From: JAKACA01 sp050010115
Lineage (GTDB): Bacteria; Actinomycetota; Acidimicrobiia; Acidimicrobiales; Bog-793
Assembly: GCA_050010115.1 (NCBI GenBank)
Contig: JBEKLQ010000013.1
Coordinates: forward strand, 1 to 57,592
Reading direction: 5' to 3'
Length of the DNA stretch: 57,592 nucleotides
Under the pieces are notes generated by a model. That model was not told the DNA's origin. It did not search any database and was given only the letters and a program-made list of their open reading frames with translations. A program made the translations under genes and the position numbers. Below, piece after piece: positions 43,439 through 51,795 of the stretch. How positions within the stretch are numbered: the stretch's first letter is position 1; each line of letters opens with the position of its first letter.

Positions 43439-43472
43439 TTGCGGCACCAGAGAAAGGAGGTGGTCCAATCAC

Positions 43473-43517
43473 ATGAGTAGTCAACGAATTGGGACCCTGG
43501 AGGTGGCTGGCCGCTAG
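43473..43517 (+). CDS. 14-residue mini-ORF under an extended Shine-Dalgarno
   Basis: ATG at 43473, five bases after the extended ribosome site, encodes MSSQRIGTLEVAGR and stops at TAG 43515. There is no membrane or regulatory amino-acid run typical of attenuator peptides. It is either a leader peptide whose translation changes the surrounding RNA fold or a place for ribosomes to load on the RNA. Confidence 0.5.
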   Translation: MSSQRIGTLEVAGR

Positions 43518-43631
43518 GCGGCTTGCTGGACCACCTGGTGACACCCAGTCAGACACCCGTGGTCGATCCGGTCGGAAGCTGGTCCCATCCGATGTAGTCC
43601 GGGCGGCTATGCCTTTCAGCAACATCGATGG

Positions 43632-43661
43632 TCGTGGGCGGTCCGCAAGGGCCGCCCACGA
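43632..43661 (+). terminator. 13-bp hairpin with GCAA tetraloop
   Basis: TCGTGGGCGGTCC (43632-43644), loop GCAA, GGGCCGCCCACGA (43649-43661), one G-T wobble. There is no T-tract, but in a high-G+C actinobacterium such a stem can end transcription. It also lies just behind the thiE stop (43679, minus strand), so it may serve both directions. Confidence 0.6.
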
Positions 43662-43678
43662 TCGCGCCCGCCGCCGGC

Positions 43679-44365
43679 TCAGCTGGGCGACTCGTCGTGC
43701 GAGCGGGACTCCAGCGCCCGATCGATCGCCTCCACCAACAGCCGGGCGTTGCGCAGCGGGTCGTCCGCCTGCGTGAGCCACCTCACCACGACGACGCGAG
43801 TCGCTCCGGCCTCGATCATCCCTCTCACCGTCTCTGGTCGGGCATCGCCGGTGACGAAGAACGGCATCGACGGTACGGACTCGGCCGTACGCCGAGCGAC
43901 CTCGCTGATGTACCCGAGGCCTGTGCCGGGCCGGCCGGGCTTTGTGGGCGTCGGCACGACCGGACCGGCTGAGATGTAGTCGATGGGCTCGGACAACGCC
44001 TTCTCCAGCTGGTCGGGCGCGTGCGTCGAGAGGCCCACGATGCGGCCCTCACCCATGATTGCCCGGGCCTCGGCCGCAGCCATGTCCTCCTGGCCGACGT
44101 GCACCCCGTCGGCGGCGATCTCGGCGGCGAGATCCGGCCGGTCGTTCAAGATGAACGGCACGCCGTGATCGGCGCACACCCGTTGCGCCAGCCGGGCGCG
44201 GACGAGCAGTTCCACATCGCCGAGTTGCTTGTCACGCAACTGGACGACATCGACGCCGCCTTCGATGCACTCCCTGAGAAACGCCCCCAGATCCTCCCGG
44301 TCCCCCGTGCACAGGTACAGGCGGCGGCCGGCGAGCAGCAGCCGCCGATCGGTCGTCCTGCTCAC
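43679..44365 (-). CDS. thiE: Thiamine-phosphate synthase
   Basis: Joins the thiazole and pyrimidine phosphates to thiamine phosphate. TIM-barrel of 228 residues with GGVDVVQLRDKQL, PFILNDRPDLAAEIAADGVHVGQED (diphosphate and pyrimidine site), IVGLSTHAPDQ, YISAGPVVPTPTKPGRPGTG and a C-terminal AGATRVVVVRWL (VV.. phosphate-site strand). GTG 44365 overlaps the previous gene's stop by 4 nt. No TPP riboswitch is visible here. Confidence 0.92.
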   Translation of the reverse strand: MSRTTDRRLLLAGRRLYLCTGDREDLGAFLRECIEGGVDVVQLRDKQLGDVELLVRARLAQRVCADHGVPFILNDRPDLAAEIAADGVHVGQEDMAAAEARAIMGEGRIVGLSTHAPDQLEKALSEPIDYISAGPVVPTPTKPGRPGTGLGYISEVARRTAESVPSMPFFVTGDARPETVRGMIEAGATRVVVVRWLTQADDPLRNARLLVEAIDRALESRSHDESPS

Positions 44366-45054
44366 GCTCCGACGGTCTTCTTGGCAGCGGTCTTCTTGGC
44401 AGCGGTCTTCCTCACCGGAGCCTTCTTCGCCGGGGCGGCGGTGCGGATCGGCACCTTCCTCGCCGGAGCTTTCTTCGCCGCCGGTACCGCAGCCTTCGCT
44501 GCGGCCTTCATTTCGCGCTTGTGCTGGCGGACGAGTGTCAGCGCCTCCGGGCTGTCGATGTCGGCGATCGACAGGTGCGATCCCACCGTACCGAAGGGAG
44601 AGGCGACCTCCGCCCAACCGGGGGGCGTCACGCCCAGCTGCTTGCCGAGCAACGCGACGAAGATCCTCGCCTTTGCTTCTCCGAAGCCAGGGAGGGCGCG
44701 AACGCGATCCAGCAACTCACCGCCGGTCTTGGCTGTCTTCCAGAGCCTGGCCGCGTCGCCTCCGTAAGCGGAGACGAGGTGTTGGCACATCGCCTGCACG
44801 CGCCTCGCCATGGACGCCGGGAAACGGTGCAGTGCCGGACGTGCAGCGAACGCCGCCACGAGCTCCTCCTCCGGCATGTCGGCAATCCTGGCGGCGTCGA
44901 AGCTCCCGCCGAGACGCCGGAGTAGGTTGAACGGGCCGTAGAACGCCCATTCGAGTGGGATCTGCTGATCGAGTACCATTGCGATAAGAAGGGCTAGCGG
45001 GTCCTCGGAGATCAACTTGTCGGCTTCCGGGTGCCCGCTGAGGTAGAGAGGCAT
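44362..45054 (-). CDS. HhH-GPD-type base-excision repair protein
   Basis: A DNA-glycosylase-like protein of 230 residues. The core (1-165) starts with LLIAMVLDQQIPLEWAFYGP and carries the helix-hairpin-helix LPGFGEAKARIFVALLG. The last ~55 residues are a Lys/Ala/Pro tail (KKAPARK, TAAKKTAAKK) like histone H1 or mycobacterial HupB, which should bind DNA non-specifically. The substrate base is unknown. Its 5' end faces the serine recombinase gene only 24 bp away, marking the edge of the mobile region. Confidence 0.85.
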   Translation of the reverse strand: MPLYLSGHPEADKLISEDPLALLIAMVLDQQIPLEWAFYGPFNLLRRLGGSFDAARIADMPEEELVAAFAARPALHRFPASMARRVQAMCQHLVSAYGGDAARLWKTAKTGGELLDRVRALPGFGEAKARIFVALLGKQLGVTPPGWAEVASPFGTVGSHLSIADIDSPEALTLVRQHKREMKAAAKAAVPAAKKAPARKVPIRTAAPAKKAPVRKTAAKKTAAKKTVGA

Positions 45055-45078
45055 TCGCTCACTTTAGGAGCCGGGACA

Positions 45079-46467
45079 ATGCGGGTGGGGCTGTACACGA
45101 GAATCTCGGAGGACATCGCCGGCGAGGGACTCGGGGTGGCGCGTCAGGAGCAAGATTGTCGAGCCCTGGCCGAGCGTCGCGGCTGGACCGTTGCAGGAAT
45201 CTACGAGGACAACGATGTTTCGGCTTTCAAGACGAGGGTCAAACGACCGGAGTTCGAGCGGCTGATGGAGGACCTCGAACGAGGCCTCCTGGACGGACTC
45301 GTGGTTTACGACCTCGATCGCTTCGCCAGGCAGCCACTCGACCTGGAGCGGTCCATCCGCATCTTTGACAGCCGCAACCTGGTGTTCGCCACCGTGCAGT
45401 CGGACATCAACCTTTCCACCTCAGACGGCCGGACAATGGCACGAGTGATGGTCGCTTTCGCCAATAAGTCTTCGATGGACACGGCGCGTCGAGTCCGCCG
45501 CAAGCATCTGGAGTTGGCTCAGACGGGCGTTCCGACAGGCGGTTGGCGCCCGTTCGGCTATCTGCCAGACCGTCGGACCTTGGACGTGGGAGAGGCTCAG
45601 CTGATCCGTCGAGCAGCGGCCGATGTCATCGGGGGCGTCGGTCTGCACACCATCTGTCGTCACTGGAACGAAGAGGGAGTTCTCACCACGGCCGGCAACA
45701 TCTGGCGCAAAACAGTGCTGAAGAGCATGCTGGTGTCGCCGCGGATCGCCGGATATCGCGTCTACAGGGGCGGTATCGCCCGAGACGAAGCAGGGAATCC
45801 GGTTCGGGGTCTGATCGAGCCGATCCTGGACCTGGAGACCTGGGAGAAGGTCAAAGCTGTGCTGCAAGATCCTGAGCGCTCGAGTAAGCACTCCCATTTG
45901 GGCGGTCGCAAGTACCTGTTGTCCGGCATTGTGCGGTGTGGAGCCTGCGGAAAGCGGTTGAACGGCAACGCAGTGCGGGCCTCGGTCACTGTGTTCGCCT
46001 ACTCGTGCAAGGTTCCAACGTCAGGCGGATGCGGCAAGGTGGCAGTTACGGGGCCGAGGGTGGACGCGCTCGTGACGGCGCTCGTACTGGAGTACCTGGC
46101 AGACCGTCATGTCGATAGCGAAGCCCAACCGTGGAAGGGGCAAGCTGAGTTGGCAGCTGTCACGGATCGCGTGGACGAGCTGATGAGAGCCTTTACCGCT
46201 GGTGAGCTATCCAGTGACGTCGTCTTCCCGGCCGTGTCCACGCTGGAGACACAGGCGAGGGAGCTTCGGGAGGCGCGGTTGGCATGGACGCGAGAGCAAG
46301 TCGCTCTCACGTCTCGCCCGGCTGACGTGGTAGGAGCTTGGCCAACCCTTGACCTCGATCAGCAGCGCGCCGTGATCGCCTCGGTCTTTCACTCTGTTGT
46401 CGTGAAGCCTTCGGGGAACCGGGGTCCGGTGTTCGATCCGTCACGGGTCGAAGTGGTCTGGCGATAA
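45079..46467 (+). CDS. Large serine recombinase (site-specific integrase)
   Basis: A 462-residue resolvase/integrase. Catalytic domain at 1-140 with nucleophile Ser10 in LYTRISED, RQEQDCRALAERRGW, and YDLDRFARQPLDLE. A recombinase domain follows (VPTGGWRPFGYL), then a zinc ribbon (VRCGACGKRL with SGGCGKV, from ~286) and a coiled-coil-like C-terminus. ATG 45079 has TAGGAG at 45065-45070. It is probably the integrase of the element that begins here; its attL should lie in or next to the 24-bp gap before the HhH-GPD gene. Confidence 0.93.
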   Translation: MRVGLYTRISEDIAGEGLGVARQEQDCRALAERRGWTVAGIYEDNDVSAFKTRVKRPEFERLMEDLERGLLDGLVVYDLDRFARQPLDLERSIRIFDSRNLVFATVQSDINLSTSDGRTMARVMVAFANKSSMDTARRVRRKHLELAQTGVPTGGWRPFGYLPDRRTLDVGEAQLIRRAAADVIGGVGLHTICRHWNEEGVLTTAGNIWRKTVLKSMLVSPRIAGYRVYRGGIARDEAGNPVRGLIEPILDLETWEKVKAVLQDPERSSKHSHLGGRKYLLSGIVRCGACGKRLNGNAVRASVTVFAYSCKVPTSGGCGKVAVTGPRVDALVTALVLEYLADRHVDSEAQPWKGQAELAAVTDRVDELMRAFTAGELSSDVVFPAVSTLETQARELREARLAWTREQVALTSRPADVVGAWPTLDLDQQRAVIASVFHSVVVKPSGNRGPVFDPSRVEVVWR

Positions 46468-46588
46468 TTGCGGCGATGTGCGTCCAGCACGACTCAGATA
46501 GGGGAGGGGCACTGGCGAGTTGCGCGTTGATCCAGCGTCGCTCGGTCGCGGTTATTCCTTGAACGTCGTCCCCTCTCAGCATTGCCAT
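46307..46588 (-). CDS. Small hypothetical protein of the mobile region
   Basis: 93 codons; the first ~45 (ITATERRWINAQLASAPPLS then SCWTHIAAIIARPL) resemble the small helical proteins common in actinobacterial integrated elements, which often end in APPLS.. followed by a short helix. The last ~40 codons lie antisense to the 3' end of the serine recombinase and may be meaningless. ATG 46588 or 46582. Function unknown. Confidence 0.4.
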   Translation of the reverse strand: MAMLRGDDVQGITATERRWINAQLASAPPLSESCWTHIAAIIARPLRPVTDRTPDPGSPKASRQQSERPRRSRRAADRGQGLAKLLPRQPGET

Positions 46589-46780
46589 GCGTCCTGCCCG
46601 CGCAAGACCCGGCGCGCTGGTCGATTCACTGCGACCTCGACGAGAGACTCGATCGTCGTCTGTAGGTCATAGTGAATGTCCGGCAGCGCCGACGAGTGCC
46701 TGCCTCGGCCCGCACTCGGCGCCGTGATTGCACGAACCGCGGCTGCCTCGTCTCGTGCGTTTGTCGGCCGGGGACGCGGC
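46589..46780. other. Short stretch between relaxase gene and small ORF
   Basis: A minus-strand frame is open here, ending at 46576 with NRPARRVLRGQDAWQC, but it has no start outside the relaxase gene. It may be the tail of a gene with a lost start. Nothing firm. Confidence 0.2.
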
Positions 46781-49700
46781 TCAAACTCCCATTTCCCTGT
46801 CGTTGCGACGCGCCTTGACGGCGGCTCCGACACGCTGCGGCTGGGAACAGAGACTGCGACCCAGAGCGACTGCCTGGCGCAGCGCTGTTCGCGCCAGCGC
46901 GCGTTGGGTGATCTGCTCTGCGTTGGTCGGGGCATTGTCGGGTCCAAGCGGTCGGTGGTCGTCGCCGATGCTCCAGCGCTCCCGGTAGGCAGCGACGGTG
47001 CAGATGGCTCGCAGCCAGTGCTTCTGGCCAATGGAGTCGGTGGGTGGCTCGCCGAACTGACCCAACCAGGAGGCGCCGCTGGTGACGGCCTCTTGGGCGA
47101 GGGTCCAGGCGCGGCCCTGCAGGGCATGGTCGCGTTCTTCGAGGGCTCGGGCGAGGTCGGGATCAGTGACGTTGAGAGCTCGGGGTACGAGGCCTGCGAT
47201 CAGGTTGGTGCTGCCTCTTCGGCGGCTGCCGGCCGCTTGTGTGAACCGCTCGACGCGTTTGTGGAGAACGGAAGCGACATCGTGGGCATCTACGATCGGG
47301 CGGGCTCCGACGAGTTGGGAGAGTGCGGCACCGATATCAAGCCCGCGGGCCTCAGCTCGCCTGAAGGCGGCGACGAGCGGCCCTTGTGCGTCACTCGAAC
47401 GGACGTCCTCCAGCTGTTGGGCGGTGAGCCCGGAGTGGCCGAGAAGCGCGTTCCAACGCTCGGCTTGAGCGGCGTGGGCGAGCGTCTCGTACTCGGCGTG
47501 CAGGCTGGCCCAGCTCTCGGCGTCCTGCTGGGCGTGGCGCACGGTCTCGTGGACGGACGTCTCGGCCCCGGTGTTGGCGAGCATGGCGGTGAGCACCTCA
47601 CGGGCCGTCGGAGCGCCGCCGCCGCGGTCGTGGCCGGTCTGCGGGTCGGGGTCGTAGGCGGTGTCGACGTAGAGGAAATTCGCGCTGCGCCCTCTCGTGG
47701 CGGCGACATAGAGGGCTTCTCGATTGGTCCAAGGGGAAACGAGGGCGTGGGCGGTCCCGACCGTGCGGCCCTGCGAGCGATAGGCAGTGGTGGCGTAGGA
47801 AAGCTCGACGTGTTGCGCGACGTAGTCGGCCGGGAGAACGACGACGCCGTGGCCGGCGGCGCGCCGGACCGTCATGGTCCCGTTCGCGATGGCCGTCACG
47901 ACCCAGCAGTCGCCGTTCTTCACCCAGCCGGTCCCGGTTGCGAGGTGCCGGTCGTTGCGACGAGTGACGATCTGGTCGCCTACGCCGACCGTCTGCCCAG
48001 CGGCGGCGATCACACCGTCCTCGGCGACTTCCGCTGTAGCGATGCGATCGGCCCGTGCCCGCCGGTTCAGCTCGGACACCGTGGCGGCGTCGGGGGCGAT
48101 CATGAGGCTGGAGTTGCCGGCGGCGACGTCGTGCTTCCATGCCGAGTAGACAGCTTCGAGGAGTTCTTCACGGCTGCCGCCAGTGATCCTGCCGTTGGAC
48201 TCATAGGCGTGGAGGGCGCTCTTGTCGCCGTGGCGGAGCTTGATGCTGGCGGTGCGTTCCCATTCTGAGATGAACCGGTGCACCTCGCCCAGCTCGGCCA
48301 CCGAGGTGTGCTCGTCGCGGGCAAGGAGCCCGAAGGCACCGCCGGCGTCCACCGAACCCTGTTGGGCCCAGTCGCCCGAGAGGAGGATCTTCGCCCCGGC
48401 GTCGGTCGCCGCCCTGACGAGCTCGTCGAGAGCGAAGGTGCCCGCCAGGCCGGCCTCGTCGATGACGAGCAACTGCCCCGGCAGGAGCTGCCATCGGGCG
48501 AGCTGGTCGTCCAGTACGCGTGCCCGTTCTCGCAGCCGATCGGCGTTTACCGAATCGGGTTGGTCGGCCAGGGTTGCTGCGATTCGCTGGCGTTCGTCGA
48601 TTCTCTCGGGAGACCTTCGGAGTTCGGTGAGCCACTTGGCGGTGTTCTCGGTAGGCACGCCGAGCTCGCCGGCGAGGACCTCGGCAGCAGCCGCGGCCGG
48701 TGCCAGTCCGATCACGGACCCTGCGCCATGCTCGGCTTCCCAAACTGCCCGCAGACCGGCAAGGGCGGTGGACTTGCCGGTTCCGGCCGGCCCCACCATC
48801 ACGACGACCCACCGCTTCGAGGTGGCGATCTTCTCCACGGCGACGGCCTGGTCGAGCGACAGGCGGTGGCTCCTGCCGGGCAGGTTGTGATCGCTGATCC
48901 TCGCCACGGTGGCTGAAGTGACCGTCGGCGCGCCGGTGAGTAGGGCGCTGTCGAGAAGGCGGGCCTCAGCATCGAGCAAGGTCTCGGTCGTGTAGATCCG
49001 ATGGCTGCGGGGCGACAGTCGCGAGGATCCGTCGGGGCGGAGATAGCGCTCGGGCGTGTGATGCAACGCCGGCGGGGTGAGGCTCAACGAGGCGTCGACG
49101 GCGAGGTCGGTGATCTGTCCGGCGACAGTGACCCGGTCGTCGGGGCTGGCGAAGCGGACACGGTGGAGGAGACGATGGGCCTCGTCGAGCAGGTTGTCGC
49201 GCCGGAAAGTGGCGCGTTTCTCGGCGACGGTGGCGACGACGGCCCGGGCGGCGTCTTCGAGGATCGGTTGTGCCAGGTCGCAAGAGGCAAGGATTGGGAG
49301 GTCGTTACGGCTCCGTAGCGACGCCACCCAGGCTTCCTCGGCGTAGCCGGCGTCCAGCTTGCTGGCGCGCCGGCGCCAGTCCTCGGTCATCTCAGAGAGG
49401 CTGCGATGCGACTTGGCTGGTCGGGTGGCGATGGTTGCCTGCTGGCGGAGGCGCACGATCTCTACGCCCGTCGGGCGGCGGCCGTGGTCGGCGACGAAGG
49501 TCTCGATCAGCTCGTCCTTGGAGTGCTCGATCTGCTCTACGCGCTGTGAGAATTCGGCCATCAGACTTTCGGGGACACCGGTGATCTCGAAGCGGGCTCG
49601 CTCGGAGTGACGCCGGTGGCGGGCCTCCCAGCCCACGCCCAACTTCTCGGTGAGCAGGTCTGAGAGGACCCCCTGGTGCATGGAGGAAAGAGCCGAGCGG

Positions 49701-50335
49701 GCATGGAAGATGGCCCTGCTGTCGAGTGTCCGCCATTTGCCATCGGAGAGAGATCGGGCACGATTGAGAATCACGACATGGTCGTGCAGCTGAGGATCCC
49801 CAGCTCGCGAATCGAAGTGGGTGAAGGCCGCTGCGATGACCCCGTCAATGTCCTCGGTGACGATGCCGTTCGTCCCAGAGCGGGAGTGGAACACCTCGCC
49901 CTCGGCGTAGGAAAGCACGTAGTCGACGGCCTCGCGGTGGCAGTCGAAGATCACCTGTCGGGTCTTCATGTCGGCGAGCGCCCAGGCCACAGATATCGAC
50001 TTGCTCGGGCTGAAGGTGAGATCGAACCCTGCCACCGGAGCGAGTTTCGAACTCAGGTTCGGGCAGCGGCCGAGCGGCTGGCGGGTGACCGGGTCACAGC
50101 ACAGACCGAGCATGTTGTAGAGATGCTTCTCGGTCACGACCGAGCCCTTCTCCACCCCTCTGCCGCCGTCCAGAGCGGACAGACCAGAGCCGAGGAACAC
50201 CCCCGGCGGAGTCCCCGATGCGGCGTAGTAGGCAGCGAGCGACTCGGGGCGTCCAGGGGCGCCGTCACCGACGGCCACCGAGTCCATCAGGTAGCGGAAG
50301 CCGCTCCCGAGGCTAATTCGCCGCATCGAGATCAC
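46781..50335 (-). CDS. MobF-family conjugative relaxase-helicase (TraA/TrwC type)
   Basis: A 1184-residue protein that would nick one strand at oriT and unwind it for transfer. The N-terminal TrwC relaxase domain has candidate nucleophile tyrosines Tyr15 and Tyr36/37 and the HUH metal site FTHFDSRAGDPQLHDHVVILN (His173, His184, His186). The RecD-like helicase has Walker A GPAGTGKST at 515-523, Walker B VIDEA at ~624-628 and a UvrD-like C-terminal motif (SYATTAYRSQGRTV). GTG 50335 follows GGAGGAGGA on the minus strand. No type IV secretion or coupling protein is in the window, so the element may be mobilisable only. Confidence 0.92.
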   Translation of the reverse strand: MISMRRISLGSGFRYLMDSVAVGDGAPGRPESLAAYYAASGTPPGVFLGSGLSALDGGRGVEKGSVVTEKHLYNMLGLCCDPVTRQPLGRCPNLSSKLAPVAGFDLTFSPSKSISVAWALADMKTRQVIFDCHREAVDYVLSYAEGEVFHSRSGTNGIVTEDIDGVIAAAFTHFDSRAGDPQLHDHVVILNRARSLSDGKWRTLDSRAIFHARSALSSMHQGVLSDLLTEKLGVGWEARHRRHSERARFEITGVPESLMAEFSQRVEQIEHSKDELIETFVADHGRRPTGVEIVRLRQQATIATRPAKSHRSLSEMTEDWRRRASKLDAGYAEEAWVASLRSRNDLPILASCDLAQPILEDAARAVVATVAEKRATFRRDNLLDEAHRLLHRVRFASPDDRVTVAGQITDLAVDASLSLTPPALHHTPERYLRPDGSSRLSPRSHRIYTTETLLDAEARLLDSALLTGAPTVTSATVARISDHNLPGRSHRLSLDQAVAVEKIATSKRWVVVMVGPAGTGKSTALAGLRAVWEAEHGAGSVIGLAPAAAAAEVLAGELGVPTENTAKWLTELRRSPERIDERQRIAATLADQPDSVNADRLRERARVLDDQLARWQLLPGQLLVIDEAGLAGTFALDELVRAATDAGAKILLSGDWAQQGSVDAGGAFGLLARDEHTSVAELGEVHRFISEWERTASIKLRHGDKSALHAYESNGRITGGSREELLEAVYSAWKHDVAAGNSSLMIAPDAATVSELNRRARADRIATAEVAEDGVIAAAGQTVGVGDQIVTRRNDRHLATGTGWVKNGDCWVVTAIANGTMTVRRAAGHGVVVLPADYVAQHVELSYATTAYRSQGRTVGTAHALVSPWTNREALYVAATRGRSANFLYVDTAYDPDPQTGHDRGGGAPTAREVLTAMLANTGAETSVHETVRHAQQDAESWASLHAEYETLAHAAQAERWNALLGHSGLTAQQLEDVRSSDAQGPLVAAFRRAEARGLDIGAALSQLVGARPIVDAHDVASVLHKRVERFTQAAGSRRRGSTNLIAGLVPRALNVTDPDLARALEERDHALQGRAWTLAQEAVTSGASWLGQFGEPPTDSIGQKHWLRAICTVAAYRERWSIGDDHRPLGPDNAPTNAEQITQRALARTALRQAVALGRSLCSQPQRVGAAVKARRNDREMGV

Positions 50336-50356
50336 GGTCCCGTTCCTCCTCCCTCC

Positions 50357-50584
50357 TTACTGGCGCTGTGGCGCTCCACATTTGGACGACTTTGTGGAGC
50401 GCAGCTGCGCGACAGTTCCGCCAGCTCTCGCTGCCGCCCGTCCGGGCGGGGTGTCACCTCCGGACGGCACCTGTCGCTCCGACGACAGGGGTGGCGTCGA
50501 GACCTCCGCCAGCCGCCTCGCAGACCTGGTCGCCTCGATCCGTCTCGCTCGTCGTTCATCCGCCGCCGACTCCTGCCCCGTCAT
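50357..50584 (-). CDS. Small hypothetical protein upstream of the relaxase
   Basis: 75 codons, stop 22 bp before the relaxase start on the same strand. The N-terminal 30 residues are a charged helix (ADERRARRIEATRSARRLAE); the rest is low-complexity. It could be an oriT accessory protein by position. ATG 50584; weak support for coding. Confidence 0.35.
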   Translation of the reverse strand: MTGQESAADERRARRIEATRSARRLAEVSTPPLSSERQVPSGGDTPPGRAAARAGGTVAQLRSTKSSKCGAPQRQ

Positions 50585-50728
50585 CGAGTCATCGCTCCTC
50601 TGGAGGGCAGCCAGGCGACCATCCCCATAAGGGAGGCAACGGCGAATACACGCAAGCTGCGAGCCCCAAAAGGTGAACTGCTCGGCTCAGATTTCGAAGA
50701 CGACGCTCGGGTTCTGCCGATCCCGGCG

Positions 50729-51022
50729 ATGAGGACGCAGAGCCGTCAGACGGCGGCCCGACGACGCAGATCACGCGGAACTCGGCCTCGGGACTTGAGT
50801 GAGGCACACCGTCGGCGTGGCCGCCGCTGCCGCCTTTCCGTCAAAGGGCGACAGTACCGCCTCGAATGCCCATCGTGTGAAGCCGTGGAAGTGCGGTGGG
50901 CCGTGGAAGTGCGGTGGGCCGTGGAAGTGCGGTGGGCCGTGGAAGTGCGGTGGGCCGTAGACGTGCGGTGGGCCGTGGAAGTGCGGTGGGGTGCTGAAGC
51001 ACCCTGGTTTCGTAGAGGCTGA
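50729..51022 (+). CDS. Doubtful ORF containing the 18-bp tandem repeat
   Basis: 97 codons; Arg-rich start, then LECPSCEA and six copies of a six-residue unit AVEVRW. In the diverged fifth unit the two changes give VDV instead of VEV, a mild change in this frame but a charge change on the other strand, a slight hint of selection in this frame. No ribosome site. Function unknown. Confidence 0.25.
   Translation: MRTQSRQTAARRRRSRGTRPRDLSEAHRRRGRRCRLSVKGRQYRLECPSCEAVEVRWAVEVRWAVEVRWAVEVRWAVDVRWAVEVRWGAEAPWFRRG
50882..50989 (+). repeat. 18-bp tandem repeat, six units
   Basis: The unit GCCGTGGAAGTGCGGTGG is repeated head-to-tail six times; units 1-4 and 6 are identical and unit 5 (50954-50971) has two substitutions. 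It lies between the relaxase leader and the IS remnants, where iterons, oriT-adjacent repeats or replication-control repeats would be expected in a mobile element. Confidence 0.95.
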
Positions 51023-51024
51023 GC

Positions 51025-51370
51025 TTAGGCGACGCCCTCGGTCCGGGTAGTCGTCGTGTCACGGTAGTTGGCCTCGTACTCGATCGGCGGCAGGTACCCG
51101 ATCGAGAAGTAAAGGCGGGTGGTGAAGTGAAGGTGAGCGGTGTTGTACCAGGTGTACCCACGCGGCCTTCTCTCGTTCGAGCTCGGCGGCCGATGAAACT
51201 GCGGGAGGAGGGGGGCAGCCCGATGAGCTCGGTCTTGTAGAGGCCGATCGTCGATTCCAAACGCGCGTTGTCGAGAGCGTCCCCGACAGTGCCGACCGAG
51301 GGGGCTCTGCCGGCATCAGCAAGGGCCTGGGTGAAGACGATCGCCGTGTGAACCCCGGGATTGGTGACTG
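51025..51370 (-). pseudogene. IS3-family transposase OrfB, C-terminal fragment
   Basis: Reading the minus strand in shifting frames gives GVHTAIVFTQALADAG, SVGTVGDALDNARLEST, IGLYKTELIG, then YTWYNTAHLHFTTRLYFS and IGYLPPIEYEANY before TAA at 51025-51027. This is the end of an IS3-family integrase core including the catalytic Glu. At least one frameshift and loss of everything before the GVHTA block make it dead. It is inverted relative to the next IS3 fragment. Confidence 0.8.
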
Positions 51371-51395
51371 CTCTATCCCCTGAGCGGATGGAGCG

Positions 51396-51699
51396 ATGTC
51401 AGACGAGAAGAACGAAGGCCGGGGCCGAGCACCGTACCCAGCCGAGATGCACGGGCGAGCCGGCCGAATGGTCCTCGATCATGCCCACGAGTACCCCTCG
51501 CAGTGGAAGGCCTTCGAGTCCATTTCGGCCAAGCTCGGTGTCAACCACGAGACGCTGCGCATCTGGGTACGCAGAGCCGAGGTGGACTCCCGCCGGCGGC
51601 CTGGGGTGACGAGCGACCAGCGCCCGCGGGTGAAGGAGCTCGAGCGCGAGGTGAAGGACCTGCGCCGGGCCAACAAGATCCTGAAGGCAGCGGCCAATT
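51396..51699 (+). pseudogene. IS3-family orfA interrupted by the RIT element
   Basis: The helix-turn-helix transposase OrfA: RAPYPAEMHGRAGRMVLDHA, ESISAKLGVNHETLRIWVRRA, then the leucine-zipper end VKELEREVKDLRRANKILKA. The frame runs into the left repeat of the RIT element at 51697 after KAAAN. The missing end (FFGAELDRQ) continues at about 55096, on the far side of the insertion. Confidence 0.85.
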
Positions 51700-51795
51700 T
51701 TATGTGGATCCCGCGATTATGCGGACTCTGCCCTTCGCCGTGACCGCCGTGGCAGCTCGGCGAGGGTGCTCGCCGGTGGAGCTGTCCGCATAATC
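51697..51795 (+). repeat. RIT left terminal inverted repeat (99 bp)
   Basis: Matches the reverse complement of 54969-55067 with a single mismatch. Inside, GATTATGCGGAC (51715-51726) and GTCCGCATAATC (51784-51795) form a perfect 12-bp inner inverted pair, probably the recombinase core sites. The last recombinase gene ends within this repeat. Confidence 0.93.

Larger units (their letters stand above)
43445..43665 (+). ncRNA. Candidate structured RNA with 17-nt Shine-Dalgarno and mini-ORF
   Basis: AGAAAGGAGGTGGTCCA (43451-43467) is complementary to the expected 3' end of 16S rRNA over 17 nt, with one G-U wobble. A 14-codon ORF (43473-43517) follows. AGGTGGTCCA (43458-43467) pairs with TGGACCACCT (43527-43536), closing a stem over the ORF and hiding the ribosome site. 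A second AGGTGG (43501-43506) can compete for CCACCT. GCCGC-TAG-GCGGC (43510-43522) puts the stop codon in a hairpin loop. TGGGACC (43490-43496) pairs with GGTCCCA (43581-43587). The element ends with a 13-bp stem and GCAA loop at 43632-43661. No gene follows on the plus strand. Family unknown to me. Confidence 0.6.

Noticed and set aside
43551..43590. TPP riboswitch near thiE
   Set aside because: The element is on the opposite strand and downstream of thiE, and the TPP core motifs are absent.
46676..48268. 530-codon plus-strand frame opposite the relaxase
   Set aside because: The relaxase frame has all family motifs; the opposite frame is Gly/Val/Asp-rich noise.
50882..50989. CRISPR array
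   Set aside because: The units are contiguous without unique spacers and no cas gene is near; it is a simple tandem repeat.
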